Source: Sabellastarte sp. h YS-2021
Taxonomy: Eukaryota; Annelida; Polychaeta; Sabellida; Sabellidae
Assembly (NCBI GenBank): GCA_964017235.1
Contig: OZ024935.1
Span: 33,149,596 to 33,213,595, forward strand
Direction of reading: 5' to 3'
DNA length: 64,000 nt
Shown here: piece by piece, positions 50,551 to 62,879 of the stretch
Layout: each line of letters begins with the position of its first letter
Numbering within the stretch: position 1 is the first letter of the stretch
Made by a program: the position numbers and the translations under genes
Notes under the pieces: model-generated
Seen by the model: only the letters and a program-made list of their open reading frames with translations
What the model was told of the DNA's origin: nothing
The model's database searches: none

Positions 50551-51958
50551 CTACGAAAGAGTAGAAGGGCCAATATGACAAATTTTTTTATCTCGATTTA
50601 TCGAGATACTAACTTGATAGATCGACTTAGCTATCTCGATTTATCGACTTATTATCTCGATAAATTGACTTAGCTATCTCGATTTATTGACTAACTAACT
50701 CGATAAATTGACTTAGTTATCTCGATTTATTGAGTTAGTATCTCAATAAATCAACTTAGCTATTTTGATTTACTGACTTACTAACTCGATAAATCGACTT
50801 AGCTCAAGGACCAATTATAAAGGATGTACAGGGCATTCAAAGTATGAAAGACCACACTAGACCTTGAAAGTAGTCTCCAAGATCAAATATGTCCCATTAA
50901 GATATTTATGCAATGTGGCTTGAATGTGTATTCACATCAAAAACCTCTAATAACAATTTTAAGGTGCCATAGGCATTATATATCAAGGACCATAATAGAG
51001 CTTGAAGGAGGGGACCAAGGTTAAATGTGAACCCAACAAAAGATTCAGGCCACATGTTACCATAGGTTTTCAGATCCCAAAGAAGATACAGGACATTATA
51101 AGAACGCGTAAACAGGAGGCTGGACAAATTGGCCCTTTGACAAATCAGCTCTCAGCAATATTGGCAACTTAAAACTTGGCATCTGCAAACTCTACCAAAA
51201 GTTAAAAAAAAGAACAAAAAGTGATGCAATAAGAATGCTTTTATAGTGCTCAATCTCCATCAGATGACACACTCTAGAGCTAGTATTAATTTATGAAAAG
51301 TACATTGGGTATATCTGCATCAAGTTAGCATCCTTTAATTGTTAACCTTGTTCCCCTGATTTGCAAATAATGGTGAATTATTTCTATGATCATGTTTTGT
51401 TTGTTTCAAAAGTGTGATAAAGTGTGACTGACACATGGATTCTATCAAAGAAATATTGATGTTGTTATGAATTTCTTTAAACAATGTCAAAAGACACTTG
51501 TTTAGACACTTATTCATATTAGTTTACTGCTTAAGTGACAATAAGCAACAGGGTAGATTACATTTAAAAAGGCAGTTGTCTTGTTGATTAGATGCTATAA
51601 AGGTTCTATTAAATTACATTGCTGGTCAAAGTCATGGCTTCTGTTCGCTAGCAATTCAACGTGAAACATCTATGTAACATTGAAATACCTAGGTGGATTT
51701 ATCGAGTTAGTAAGTTGATAAATCGAGATAGCTAAGTTGATTTATCGAGATAGTAAGTCGATAAATCGAGATAACTAACAAAGTCATGGCTTTTGTTCAC
51801 TAGCAATTCAAGGTGAAACATCTATGTAACATTGAAATACCTAAGTTGATTTATCGAGTTAGTATGTTGATAAATTGAGATAGCTAAGTCAATTTATCGA
51901 GTTAGTAAGTCGATAAATCGAGATAAAAAAATTTGTTGGCCCTTCTACTCTTCCGTAG
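50551..51958. mobile_element. Foldback-type element with long repetitive inverted ends
   Basis: Both ends read CTACG(A/G)AAGAGTAGAAGGGCCAA inward, and TAAA flanks both sides (50547-50550 and 51959-51962). Each arm (about 250 bp) consists of repeats of a TATCTCGATTTATCGACTTAG-type unit, which is itself partly palindromic. The 0.9-kb middle has no recognised coding sequence, so transposition would need an enzyme from elsewhere. Confidence 0.75.
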
Positions 51959-51962
51959 TAAA

Positions 51963-54449
51963 CAGTCCTGGATTTTAAAAAATTACTTACAGAAATTCAG
52001 TTGTGCCGAGCAAGTTTTGTACTAATATAGGTTCATTAATTTTACTTGGGACTATAGCACTTGAAGACTATCTTCCAAGGCCCAGAACCTCTAATATTGA
52101 TTTATGAATTTAATGACAAAATCCTTGAATTCATGTATCCAGAGGGTAATCAGAATCACCCTCAAAATTGAATCATCTGTGTCCTTGTCAACATTTTTTT
52201 TCAATATGTGTTTTTTTTCCAATAAAATATATCCACGCATAATTGTTTTGAGTTATTTTGCAAACATACAAAATCATGCTGCTACAGATATATCTGCAAT
52301 AAATTATTTCTATCCAAATTATCATAAATATTCCCCTAAGCATGGTAAAACTTTTGGAAACCTTTGAAGATACTTAATGTGCTATTATTTAAAGCATAAA
52401 TTAGCATAAATTCCATTTTAAAAATATCAGTATGTGGCATAAATTCCATTTTCAAGATTTATACACAGAAACTTAAACTTCGTATAATACATAACTAAAA
52501 TCAACACACTAGGAGCTAGTAAACTGTTGAAGTCATAAATGTTGAGAAACACTCAAATCTAACAACACCTGACACTACAGAATACACAGAATAGAATAGC
52601 TGCTGTAGAAAACTGAGATTTTAATTATCTCAGTCATAGCCCAAGAAGTTAAGTAAGTTAAGGTGAGTTCACAGTGATACGTATGACACAGGCATTGAAG
52701 ACAATCACTAGAATTGGGACAGAGCCTTTATTTACAAGACATGATACATATACATACTACTTGACATTACAATTTTTAAAGTTAAGAGTTAGTGAGATTA
52801 ATTACTACACATAAAAGGACAAAAAGACCCCAAACCCATTAAAACACTCAAATCTAACAACACCTGACACTACAGAATACATAGAATAGAATAGCTGCTG
52901 TAGAAAACTGAGATTTTAATTATCTGTGGATACTCTGGGATGATTATGTAAGCAAGGGATGCTGGTGTGGTGTACTTAATTAAAATAGACAGAGATAACA
53001 AGTAAAGAAATGAACAAATACACAGACAGAGCTTTGCTTGTGATGCTCACACTTGGCAAGTGTGTCACTTGTTTTGTTTACAAATGGGCTTGTATGCATA
53101 AGGTCTATACTCAAGTAGAGCACTGGCAAGTTCTAATACCTTCAAACCTTAAGTATTTAATGACACCACTTCTAAAGCCTGATTCACTGTATTTCAGTGC
53201 GTTACTTTCATACATTGGTTTAAACCCTCATCTGTATAAAATGCAGAAAATTGCAATATTTCTTCAGCAAAATATGTTGTGCAAAAGTGTATTGTGTCTT
53301 TTCAAAATTTAAAGGCAGGTTGGAAAAAATATGAAAATATTGTTCCAGTGATTCATTGGTGGTCATTCATGGTGTTTGTTCTTTGGAAAAAGTGGAAAAA
53401 TTGGTGTCAATAACTATGTTGGGTAAATCACTTATCTGCTGTATGCGCAAAGTTTATAATGATTTGTGGTGGATTTTCAGTAAATAAACATCCTCTTTTC
53501 ACATCTTTACCCTACAAGCTTCATATTGTCTTTAACCTTTCACCTTTTGACCTCTGGGATATATCCCCTTTCAAAATTTCTCAATTATTCCCCTTTGTAG
53601 CTTATGGGATATATACCCCACTTTTTGCTTGGTACCAGTTTATAATAAATGTAAATTATATACCTTTATTCTTTTGGGTTTGTTACCCCCAAAAAATATA
53701 TTCTGGGCCAGTTTTTCAAAATTTGTACTTTGGCCTGTTGCTCTTGGCCCATAATAATTAGGCCCTGTGGGGCTATTTCACATCTTACTTAAACTAAAAC
53801 TTTTTACCTATAATGTTTACAATGTATTAGCATAATGGATATTGTGTATTTCTCTAGATATGTGTATGTACCTTACCAGTATAAGTATTGCATAATCATG
53901 TTGTAAAAGATTGTTAATGTATTAAGAAATTCATAGTAACCTCTGGCTGGTGTGTGACTGTCTTTTTGGGGGGACTCTAGGAGCATTTGGGGTGAGTCCC
54001 TTTGGCCCCTACCTTAAGCTTGAGTCAGTTATCAGTCTAGGGGTACTTCTCCCAGGAGGGGATTCCCATGACTTTGCAAACCTGATGCTGCTTTCAAATA
54101 GACTGAAATAAAGGTGTTAGTTCCTGTAAACAGGAACGGGGTCATGGATATTGATAAAGATATTGGGGGTTAATACTGAGGACCTCATTCCAAATTGGGA
54201 CCAGTGTGGTCATTATGAAAGGAGACCCAGAAATGTAAACATCAATTGAAACTTTGTTGATCCAAACCTTAATTGCCTCTCCTTTTCTAAGTCTGTTTCT
54301 GGGGCTTTTGTGTCTGTCATTACTGTTATACTCAATGACTGCCTCATACAGACTATGTTCAACTGTGATTACTTAATCTATAATTTAAAATATGGAATGT
54401 CATCTTAACCAGTTAAACATTTGGCGGGGGTGTGACTGTCTTTTTTTTC
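51963..54449. other. Intergenic region with an 84-bp direct repeat
   Basis: Apart from the direct repeat at 52547/52842, I see only AT-rich sequence and a weakly repeated TGTGTGACTGTCTTTTT word (53950 and 54430). No gene supported. Confidence 0.35.
52547..52925. repeat. Pair of 84-bp direct repeats
   Basis: 52547-52630 and 52842-52925 are nearly identical (AAACACTCAAATCTAACAAC to TTTTAATTATCT) with one visible mismatch. About 211 bp separates them. Recent local duplication, or the long terminal duplications of a tiny element. Confidence 0.8.
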
Positions 54450-54470
54450 GGGGGGGGGGGGGGGGGGGGG
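54450..54470 (+). repeat. Poly-G tract, 21 bases
   Basis: Guanine run after a TTTTTTTTC stretch; the second of two long G runs in the window. Confidence 0.8.
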
Positions 54471-57400
54471 TGTCTCTGGAGGGACTGTTAAATAAAAACT
54501 GAAAGAGGATAATTGAAAAATTGAAAAACTATTTGTGAATACTATTTACAATGGTGGACTAAAGATTTAGGAATTTTTTCTTTTGAGAAAAAATTTAATT
54601 GAGTCAATGGCACTTACTGCATACAAAATAACAATGGAGTAAATTGATGTCGAAAACTATATGAAGGCAGTCTAAAGAAGCTCTGTGGTAAATATTGTAA
54701 TATAGCTATTAATTACCCTAAACACTTTTACACTTATTCTGTGTATGTTTAGTAGTGTAAGATTCATGACATATTTACTAGACGATACAACAGAAAACTA
54801 GAATTTACATTTTATCAGTGATAACTGTAACAATATCAATGAATTAATCATTTTATTCTGCCGCTAGTAAACTGTCGTATACATGATTGCTAATCTTGCA
54901 AGAAACATTTCTGTGTACAGATATTAGTCTTGTAACTTCTTATTTCGTTACATTTCATCTTCTGGCAATTTTGTGTTGAATACCAGCTCCGGCGACCTTC
55001 TGTGACCTATGTGCGGAATCATTTATCAGACTGATTATGGAACATAATCTGTATGGCTTTGTTGATTCCGGCTGGGCATCAACATGGGACTTACTTTATA
55101 ACCTGGCTGAGGTATGTGTGTGACTTATGACACAGATTCATTTGCACTTCTCAAAACAAAATATAATTGTTGGCTTTGCTGAGTTTGGCTGGGTATCAAC
55201 ATGGGGCTTACTTTTATAACACTTCGTGACCCCTCACTTAACCTATAATGACTTGGTCGAGGCCATTGTCACTTGGGTGTTTTAAGTACCTGTACTACTT
55301 ATACAGTATCATCCGGACATACTTTTGACTTTACACATCTGATTGGGACTTGCACATTGGTTAATTTTTAGGGGCAATGGAAAGTAACTACTTGTAAGTG
55401 CGTCGATACACCTATGTTTAAAACATACAGTATCCGTTATCTTAAGTTTCACACAGAGGTTTCAAAAGGTCAGGCATGTGCAGAACTGGACGTTCAGAGT
55501 GATGGTACCCAGCTGCTGTCACTTGTATCTGAGAAGGAAAAAAATGAACATTGGAAATTACCCACCGACTGCCTGAAGTGGTAGTTTTTTTTCATATGTT
55601 TTATGGGTGGGATCAAAAATTCCGTCCCAGAATAAAAGAAATGGAACAATCTGATTAGACATTATAGTGGGAAATCATAACTTTATTTTGAGGAATACCC
55701 CATTTTTGGTGGAATCAAGAGCTATTAGCACCATACAACAAATACTTTCATTTAAAACGCCAATAACTTTTTGCTTTTGGATTGGTCACTTAAATTACTT
55801 CAAATTTTTAAGTTTTGAGAGGAACATTAAGACCATATCAGACCAGTTTGGCACGAAAGGGCCTATGAACCCACACGCAACACCCTCCTCGATTTTGTAT
55901 TTGTTTCATTTAATATATTCAGAATTACAACTACGAAAGACATACACATAAAATGCACAAACTAAAAAAAAACATGAGAAACGATAAGACATAGACATAA
56001 AAAAGCCACCATTATTGTATTATGCTTTATTTTATTTGAATAGCATTTTTAATTCAAAAAATATTAGTATGCTGAATATGTAGTAGACTGCTTGTTGAGT
56101 AAATATTCTGTATCTTATCAAAAATATCTATATATAATAAGTTTTTGTGACTGATAGAAAATAAGAAAGTTCCCTATGAAGCAATCAAACACCTATATGT
56201 AAAATTTAACTCAACATTTTTGGACAAAAGAAATGGACATTTTATACAAAAACTATATATCTAGATTTACTAACTAGCAAAATATTTTTTCCTATAAAAT
56301 AACCTGTATCTTTATGTTTTCTTGAAAATCACCTATAGAACTCTTATCACAATTATAGAATGTTACACAATATCAACAAATGTTACATACAACCACATAA
56401 TGAACCAGTGCCCCCTCAAGCATCACTGTTTATTTAAAATCAAATTCACCAACAACATCATTAAGAGAGAAGTTAACAAATACATTTGTAGACTCAGATG
56501 GTCTCTTTCTACCAACAAGAACAATCAAGCTTTAAGATAGACTTAAAATACATAATGAATTACCTGTGCAAGGTGTTGAATATCAAGTACTATCAATGGG
56601 AGTCTTAATATTTAATTTGTACACACATACTTTATCACATACCCAATTCAATGCAACAGAGCAGAAGGCCTAAACATAGAAGCCAGAATAATAGGCTTGT
56701 AACGTATACATTAACAGATCTAGGTGTATTTTGTGTTTGCTTTTATTGTTCCCTTCGGTTTTTACTCATACAATACAACTGGTGTAATCATTGGGGTGCA
56801 TTGGTGTGTACATCTGTATGTCTGTATGTATGGTTTAACTAAAATACACAAAACAAAGAACTTCTGAAGAGACACTATAATAATTTGGAATTACAGATAT
56901 TATGACATATTAGAATATTCATGGTCTATAAAATGATTATATCAACTACCACAAACAGTTAAAATATTAAAAAACATATTTACTGAAATATGTTGAACCT
57001 ATTCTGAAATTAATTATCTATAAAACTGAGAACTGTATATAGAAATAACATATGTAAGATAAACTTCATAACATAGCCCTTAAAACTAGCAGACTTTGAT
57101 GATTTACTGAATATAGCTTGATAGTTGCTAAGTAGCTAAGTAACTAAACAAATAAGTGTCTAAAATGTACAGGTTTAGAAAAAACATCTTCATTAAATAT
57201 ACCTTTTAGCTTTAATGCTGATTTTGCAAAGTAGCACATATTTTAAACTTTACTGAGGACATTATAATCAAATAACAATATAAATAGTTACAAGTACAAT
57301 AAAGCTTGACATATTTGCAAATGTATTTATAATAAAATATATTTACCACGTTGGGAACTCTATCCAGAGGTGTATTTTTTTTCAATTTCACAACAGTTAT

Positions 57401-58192
57401 TTCCACATTTTAACAAAGAGACGCTGCAACAAAAATGTGTGCTTCCATGAAGCTTCCAAAACTAGATTTCTCCGAGTAAAAGCAAATAAATTTTAATTTG
57501 TAGTTTTTTGTGGGCAATGAACTGTGCAGTTAATTGACATAAAAACAGCCAATGTTGTCCTGCATGTAACATAATTTCCAATGCAGGAGATTTAAATTTT
57601 CCTTGCTACTAGCCTTGTACTTATCAGTACCTACCAAAAAATGCAATAAACTTACACATTTACACGTTTAAACATACTCATATTTCACAGAATTAGTATG
57701 CATTTTACATCACACAATTAAAGAAATAACATAAGACATAATTAACAGTGAACATACCATTTACTTACTATTTTGCCTTAACTAAACATAAGCCAAAGAA
57801 CAGGCTACTATGAACCCACATGTGTATAATTGCTTCCTATGCTCATAAATCTTAAAGGCATTTGGTACACTTGTGTGAGTCATTCTTTTGAAATAATCTC
57901 TTTGTCCTTTTAATAGTTTAAAATACAGAAAAGCAAAAAAAAAAGGCCAAAAAGAAAGATTACATACAATATTTACAAACATTATAAAAGTGATCCTAAC
58001 AAGGCTAATATTAAAGTGGTGGTACTAGTGCAACATCAATCAGAATGTGTATTTCAGAGATAAAATCCATCAAACCTAGTTTCCCTGGACTAAATGATTA
58101 ATTTGTGATGTGGAAGGATTTATGAAATAGTATGCTGCTGGTCAACACACTGAAGAAGATCAATGGATTTGTATTGCACACAGTCCTCTATA
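54471..58192. other. Intergenic, no gene recognised
   Basis: Long AT-rich interval. A local imperfect repeat near 55060 and 55176 (GGCTGGGCATCAACATGGG / GGCTGGGTATCAACATGGG) is the only structure noted. Confidence 0.35.
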
Positions 58193-58412
58193 TTTCTGTA
58201 TTTATTTGGGTTTTTCGTCGCTTTCAACACTGTACAGGTCATATCACGACGGATAGTTGGAAGGGCAGAGGAAACCAGTACATACAGTTTGTTAGGATTC
58301 TGTACTGTAAACTGCTGATCAACGGCGACCAACTACCAGCTTTCCCGGGGAACCGAACCCCGGCCTCAGAGGTGCGAGGTGAGAGTGTTACCACTCTGCC
58401 ACCGTCACCCCG
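58193..58412 (-). mobile_element. tRNA-derived SINE (family A) with 14-bp target duplication
   Basis: The minus strand has a tRNA-like head (GTGACGGTGGCAGAGTGGTA), the family A body and a short tail. Perfect direct repeats CACAGTCCTCTATA flank it at 58179-58192 and 58413-58426. The B box is slightly damaged. Confidence 0.9.
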
Positions 58413-59416
58413 CACAGTCCTCTATAAAGATGAAGGACCCTATTGAAGCATTTGTTTTCATATAAAAATACAAAAGCCGAGCATATTAAATGGAACAGAA
58501 TACACAAGCCCCACACCCTGAATATTTTTTACACAACAAAATTTGTGGTAAATATGTCCAATGTTATATCTTAAATTTTAAACACATGTTCTGTGTGTTT
58601 TATTCTGTGTAACTCCCGGGATCTATTGTGACACAAATCTAGTTTATGCCATCAATAGCGATAAAGTACCAAACAAATCCATTATGACTTACACATTCAA
58701 GTACATTATCTTTATTAAGTACATAATTTATGTAATATTTAAGAAGCTAAATCAATACATATGACACAATTACTAACATAATAATTATTGCTGATACAAA
58801 ATGTACTTACATCTTCTCTTTGGACAACCTTTATGTTGCATACATGTATTGATTGCAGATTGATGCAGAAAAAGAAACATCTTTCCTAAGTTATTGTCAT
58901 TATTATTAAGATATGATTTACTGTGATAAAGAGTATCTATATATAGGGTTAATTTTCAGGCCAATTGTTCATCCCGCTACGTAACAATGATTTCATGCTG
59001 ACTAATGGATATCTATTGGTACTGAGAGGCAGTGATGGCACTTTTGACACAGGACAGCAAGAATTTGAGTGTTTATTTTGGGGGCCTGGGATATGGGAGT
59101 ACGTGACTAATTCAATTTGTTCCCCAGCTTCAGAAACACAGGTGACGATGTACCTGTTCAAATACCTTTAGATGTGCCATATTGGCAGTGACCTAAGCTC
59201 TAAGACTACCTGGGAAATGAATTTGAGTTTTATGTATGTTGAATATTGCCATCTGGAATGGTACAGATGAGCTTTGAATCATGAATGTGATTGTTCAAAC
59301 TAAGACACAGTTTTGTCATGCTTGTTCATCATATTCATAAACTAATTACTTAAATTCCTTGATGTGGGATAGGGAAGTCCAATCCTCGGGGGTAAAAATA
59401 AATGAAAGTTGACAAA
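58413..59416. other. Intergenic, nothing recognised
   Basis: AT-rich, no feature beyond the SINE target duplication at its start. Confidence 0.35.
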
Positions 59417-59905
59417 TCCCAGATAGCATTCCGCTGTCGGGCCAACGTTGGCTCAATGTCAGCACATCCGTTGGTCCGACATTGGCTGCCGACGATGGCC
59501 CAACATCGGCAAACCACCAGTAAAAATTATATGCTATGTATAGCATCAGCCAATCATATAATGTTCACCAACAACTTTTCTAGTGTGAATTTTCGATGAG
59601 AATTTTCTTTTTATGTCTAAAATTATTGAATGGTTAGTTTTAAATTAAGGGCTCATTGAAATATGAATTTTAGACATACCATAATAAATACTTTTTTTTC
59701 TAAGTTTCCTCAAATCCCCTATTACTGCTCACTGCCATCTTGAATAAAAATCCGCTGTTGGCCCAACGTTGGCCCAATGTCGGCAAAATATAGAGACATC
59801 TAACCCAAGTAGTGGTTGGCAAGCCAATGTGTCCCAACATCGGAAAATCTGCCGACCTTGCAACCAACAGCCAACATGGGTTCGACGGGGGAATGCCGTC
59901 TGGGA
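59417..59905. mobile_element. Palindrome-rich MITE-like element
   Basis: Ends are inverted: TCCCAGATAGCATTCCGC on the left and, reversed, TCCCAGACGGCATTCCCC on the right. Each side carries many copies of a self-complementary CCAACGTTGG / CCGACATTGG word. There is no ORF. The middle (about 59550-59730) is plain AT-rich sequence. Confidence 0.7.
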
Positions 59906-60339
59906 TGGTTTCAATAAACTAACAATTTTGGTGGAAATGAGGGAATGAATATGTCAAGAGCATATACAGTTTACGGAATAAGGAATCAAGTGAACAAACA
60001 GGCAGGTGGCACTGAAATGCTAAGGGCTTATGCTCTTAATTCCGTATCAGCTTATATTGACCCACTTTTATGTTATAACATCAGCAACACTTTGCCCATA
60101 ATAATGAAAAACATGGCAAGGATATTGTAGCCCTGAAAGACAATGTACACTGATGGGCAGAAAAATGGTGAATTTGCTTTTACATACAATAACAATTTGA
60201 CACTAAAAATTACTCCATGAAACAATGTCATCTAAATATGTATAAGGTTAAATTAAAACATCTAAATAAAACCATTCTACTTGTGAAAATATATTTTCAA
60301 AAATTCCAGGTCCCCTTGTTGGTAGTATGCAAGATAGTT
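59906..60339. other. 3' flank of the coiled-coil gene
   Basis: Downstream of the stop at 60340 on the minus strand. No clear AATAAA found. Confidence 0.35.
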
Positions 60340-60420
60340 CTAAAATGGAATTGGCTTCCTTGCTTTTGACTTCAGTCTAGTGCTTTGCAATACTTTCAGT
60401 TCTTCTGTCATTCCTAGACA
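60340..60420 (-). CDS. Coiled-coil gene, last exon
   Basis: Acceptor TTTACAG|TGTCTA, phase 0. Encodes CLGMTEELKVLQSTRLKSKA and RKPIPF, then TAG. It gives the gene its own terminus, separate from the KY gene. Confidence 0.7.
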   Translation of the reverse strand, partial: CLGMTEELKVLQSTRLKSKARKPIPF

Positions 60421-62129
60421 CTGTAAATAATGATCTGGATATTAATACATTCACCATGCACTACAGAATATATACATGTTTTATCACTGCTTTTATTTTT
60501 TACATTCACAACAGAAGAGCTTTTAGCAGCTGTGACACTCCCAGAAATATTTCCTTGATTTTTCATTTAACACATTCTCAAGCCTAACATTTATTATAGC
60601 CCTATCAAAAGAATAAACCATTCATGTAACTCACCCAAGCATAGAGACAAGCTGCAGCATCACTTTCTTCTTTAACATCCTCAAACCTGTATGACTTCAG
60701 CAGCTCAAGTGATCTAGAAGCTACTTCAGGGCTTAAATCTCCAAGGCAAAACTTGGCAATATCTTGTTTAAGTTTGTCCCCAGAAGCTCCCTTGCTATCT
60801 AAATCCTGAGTGCATATGAACATATATAATCTCAAACATAGTACCAGATGCCACAAGTTTATTCAATCCCAACAGTTTTGTTCAGTTTTCTTCAATTTGA
60901 CGTATGTATAGTGAACAATATCATTACTACTAACTGCTACTGCTATATGTTAATGCTCAATTTATATTTCTTACCTGTGGCAAGTCCAATTTGCCATCTA
61001 ACAACAGCGAAGTAGCCTTCATTATTTCTGCCAATAGTTTTGAAGTTGTACTCCTACTTTGTATGTCAGTAATGGATGAAGGTTCTAACTTCATTATGGC
61101 ATTCTCCAGTTTATGAGTTCTTTCCAATGACTTGATAGAATTCCTCACTGTGTTGTATTTCTAAATATTCATATATTTAAAAGGACAAATTAATGGTTAT
61201 ATAATAGCTAGTTTTAAAGTGACAATATCATAGTTAATATAAGTAAGTTTAGATGATCAAAGTATAAGTCCAGTCAAAGTAGCTCAGTCACTTTTTGGAT
61301 TTTTTTTATCTGTACTCACGACTCAGGACATGTATTGTAATATGTGTGGAATCAGGAAAATATCAAGTAAATCGTTCACAATAGTTTGTGACATAGTTAA
61401 AATTTGTTTTTCTAATTCCCTTCAACAGCTAAGGTCATACGAGGACATACATTCAGCCAGTTTCATTAGATGTATTGCGTTGGCTGTGAAACTGTTACCA
61501 CTGAGATTAGAGAAATGAGATTTGATACCAAATTTGTCACATTGTAACACACAACATTACATGCTAAATAGAATTGCATTTTCATTTACCACTATCAAAG
61601 TGGAAAGATAAGTACACTTTCTTACTGGCTTGAGCTTTGAGATGTATGATTTCTCCTCAACTTTTCCAACACTTTTATACAATCGCTTCAGGTTTTGTGA
61701 GCTGATTGCACCACTCAGTTCTGCACAGAATTATATCTAAGCTACATCATCATTATACAAGTCAAAATGTTAAAATTATTTGAACTATTAAGAACTATTT
61801 ATTAGTATGCCTACAAAGGTGTCTTGTAGAATAAAGAAATACATAGGTTGAATATGTTGACAAATTTCAAAGGTAATGGCAATGTAGACTCAAATACACA
61901 AAACTTGTTTTGCCAAATGTACGACTTCAAGACAATGATTGGCTTAATAATGTTAAGCTGAGCACATTTTTTCAGATTACCAGAAAAACATATCACCCTT
62001 TTCTACTTCCTGAAATTCATTTTCCTTTTGCTTCTGGTCCATTTCTTCTTGAAGCACCTGCTTTCTTTCTGACTGATATTCTTCATCAAGCTTTTCCTCA
62101 CTCTGCTTCAGTTGTTCTGCAGTAAATAC
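60340..62129 (-). CDS. 3' part of an unrecognised coiled-coil protein, 5 exons
   Basis: Exons 62129-61997, 61720-61626, 61160-60975, 60805-60635 and 60420-60340 join with matching phases (1, 0, 0, 0) and end at TAG. The roughly 222 residues start with a strongly charged coiled coil (EQLKQSEEKLDEEYQSER...), continue in helical sequence (KYNTVRNSIKSLERTHK; KLLAEIMKATSLLLDG), then DIAKFCLGDLSPEVA, SDAAACLYAWCLGM and a basic C-terminus ending RKPIPF. The helical pattern with A-A-x-L-x-x-W recalls the stalk region of dynein heavy chains, but the match is by eye and weak. The 5' exons are not identified and may lie beyond 62.1 kb or outside the window. Exon structure is firm; identity is unknown. 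Confidence 0.75.
60635..60805 (-). CDS. Coiled-coil gene, exon n-1
   Basis: Acceptor CACTCAG|GATTTA and donor CTTGG|GTGAGT, phase 0 to phase 0, 57 residues ending SDAAACLYAW. Confidence 0.75.
60975..61160 (-). CDS. Coiled-coil gene, exon n-2
   Basis: Acceptor TATTTAG|AAATAC and donor CACAG|GTAAGA, phase 0 to phase 0, 62 residues of predicted helix. Confidence 0.75.
61626..61720 (-). CDS. Coiled-coil gene, exon n-3
   Basis: Acceptor TGTGCAG|AACTGA and donor AAGCCA|GTAAGA, phase 1 to phase 0. Encodes LSGAISSQNLKRLYKSVG and KVEEKSYISKLKP. Confidence 0.7.
61997..62129 (-). CDS. Coiled-coil gene, exon n-4
   Basis: Acceptor GTTGATAG|GTATTT and donor AAAAGG|GTGATA, phase 0 to phase 1. Encodes a Glu/Gln/Lys coiled coil (QVLQEEMDQKQKENEFQEVE). 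Confidence 0.7.
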
Positions 62130-62879
62130 CTATCAACATCATATATATATTTGTAATTGTAGAATGAACTTTTCACTTGAATATACAAAAATGGTGTCTT
62201 TATGATATCAAATGAATGTATATGGTGTGACAGATATTAAATCTGAGAGACTTTTAAATTCGGTCAACAGAACTTACAATTAAAAGTTCTATAGACAGAA
62301 CTTCTAATACTTAAATTTTATCAGTCTGGAGGGATTTTATTTTTTGGATTTTAAACTATGTACAGAGAATTTAAAATCCTGTCAACACAAGCAAAAACTA
62401 TGTTAATGAAATTAGAAATGTTAGCAAATTAACAAATGACAATAAATTTCATCCAATCATTTTTTACAAAATAGAACATTTACACACATGCACTATTACT
62501 ATGTCATATGCATGGCGTATCATAAACAGCAATCAATTAGAATTTATGAAATTCTGAAATTAAAAATTCCAATTAAAAAGTTGTGATGTCAAAAACTCAA
62601 ATGGGAATTTGTGACGGATTTTTTTGTCACAATTTCGTATTCTGAATAATTATTCCTATCAATGAAATCTGAAGGCAGACACAGGAATACTCCATTTTTT
62701 CCATCCACCTGTCCACCTGTCCCACCCATCTTTTATCCACTCTGTAGATTAAACAGCTTAATCAAATTTTGCCAAATTTTCAAGATATGTTTATGCCAAC
62801 GAAAGCTCAATCTGAAAAGTTTTCTGGAAGTATTTGGCCAAAACTGATGCCATGGTAACTGTTTATCAATCCTTATCCT
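62130..62879. other. Intron or upstream region, no exon recognised
   Basis: AT-rich; no splice-consistent exon of the coiled-coil gene could be found upstream of 62129. Confidence 0.35.

Noticed and set aside
50580-51940. CRISPR-like array
   Set aside because: The repeats are degenerate, directly adjacent and arranged as two inverted arms; there are no unique spacers and the host is eukaryotic.
727-62129. One gene joining the coiled-coil exons to the KY exons
   Set aside because: The coiled-coil gene has its own terminal exon and stop (60340), and the KY gene its own ATG with an upstream in-frame stop (47794).
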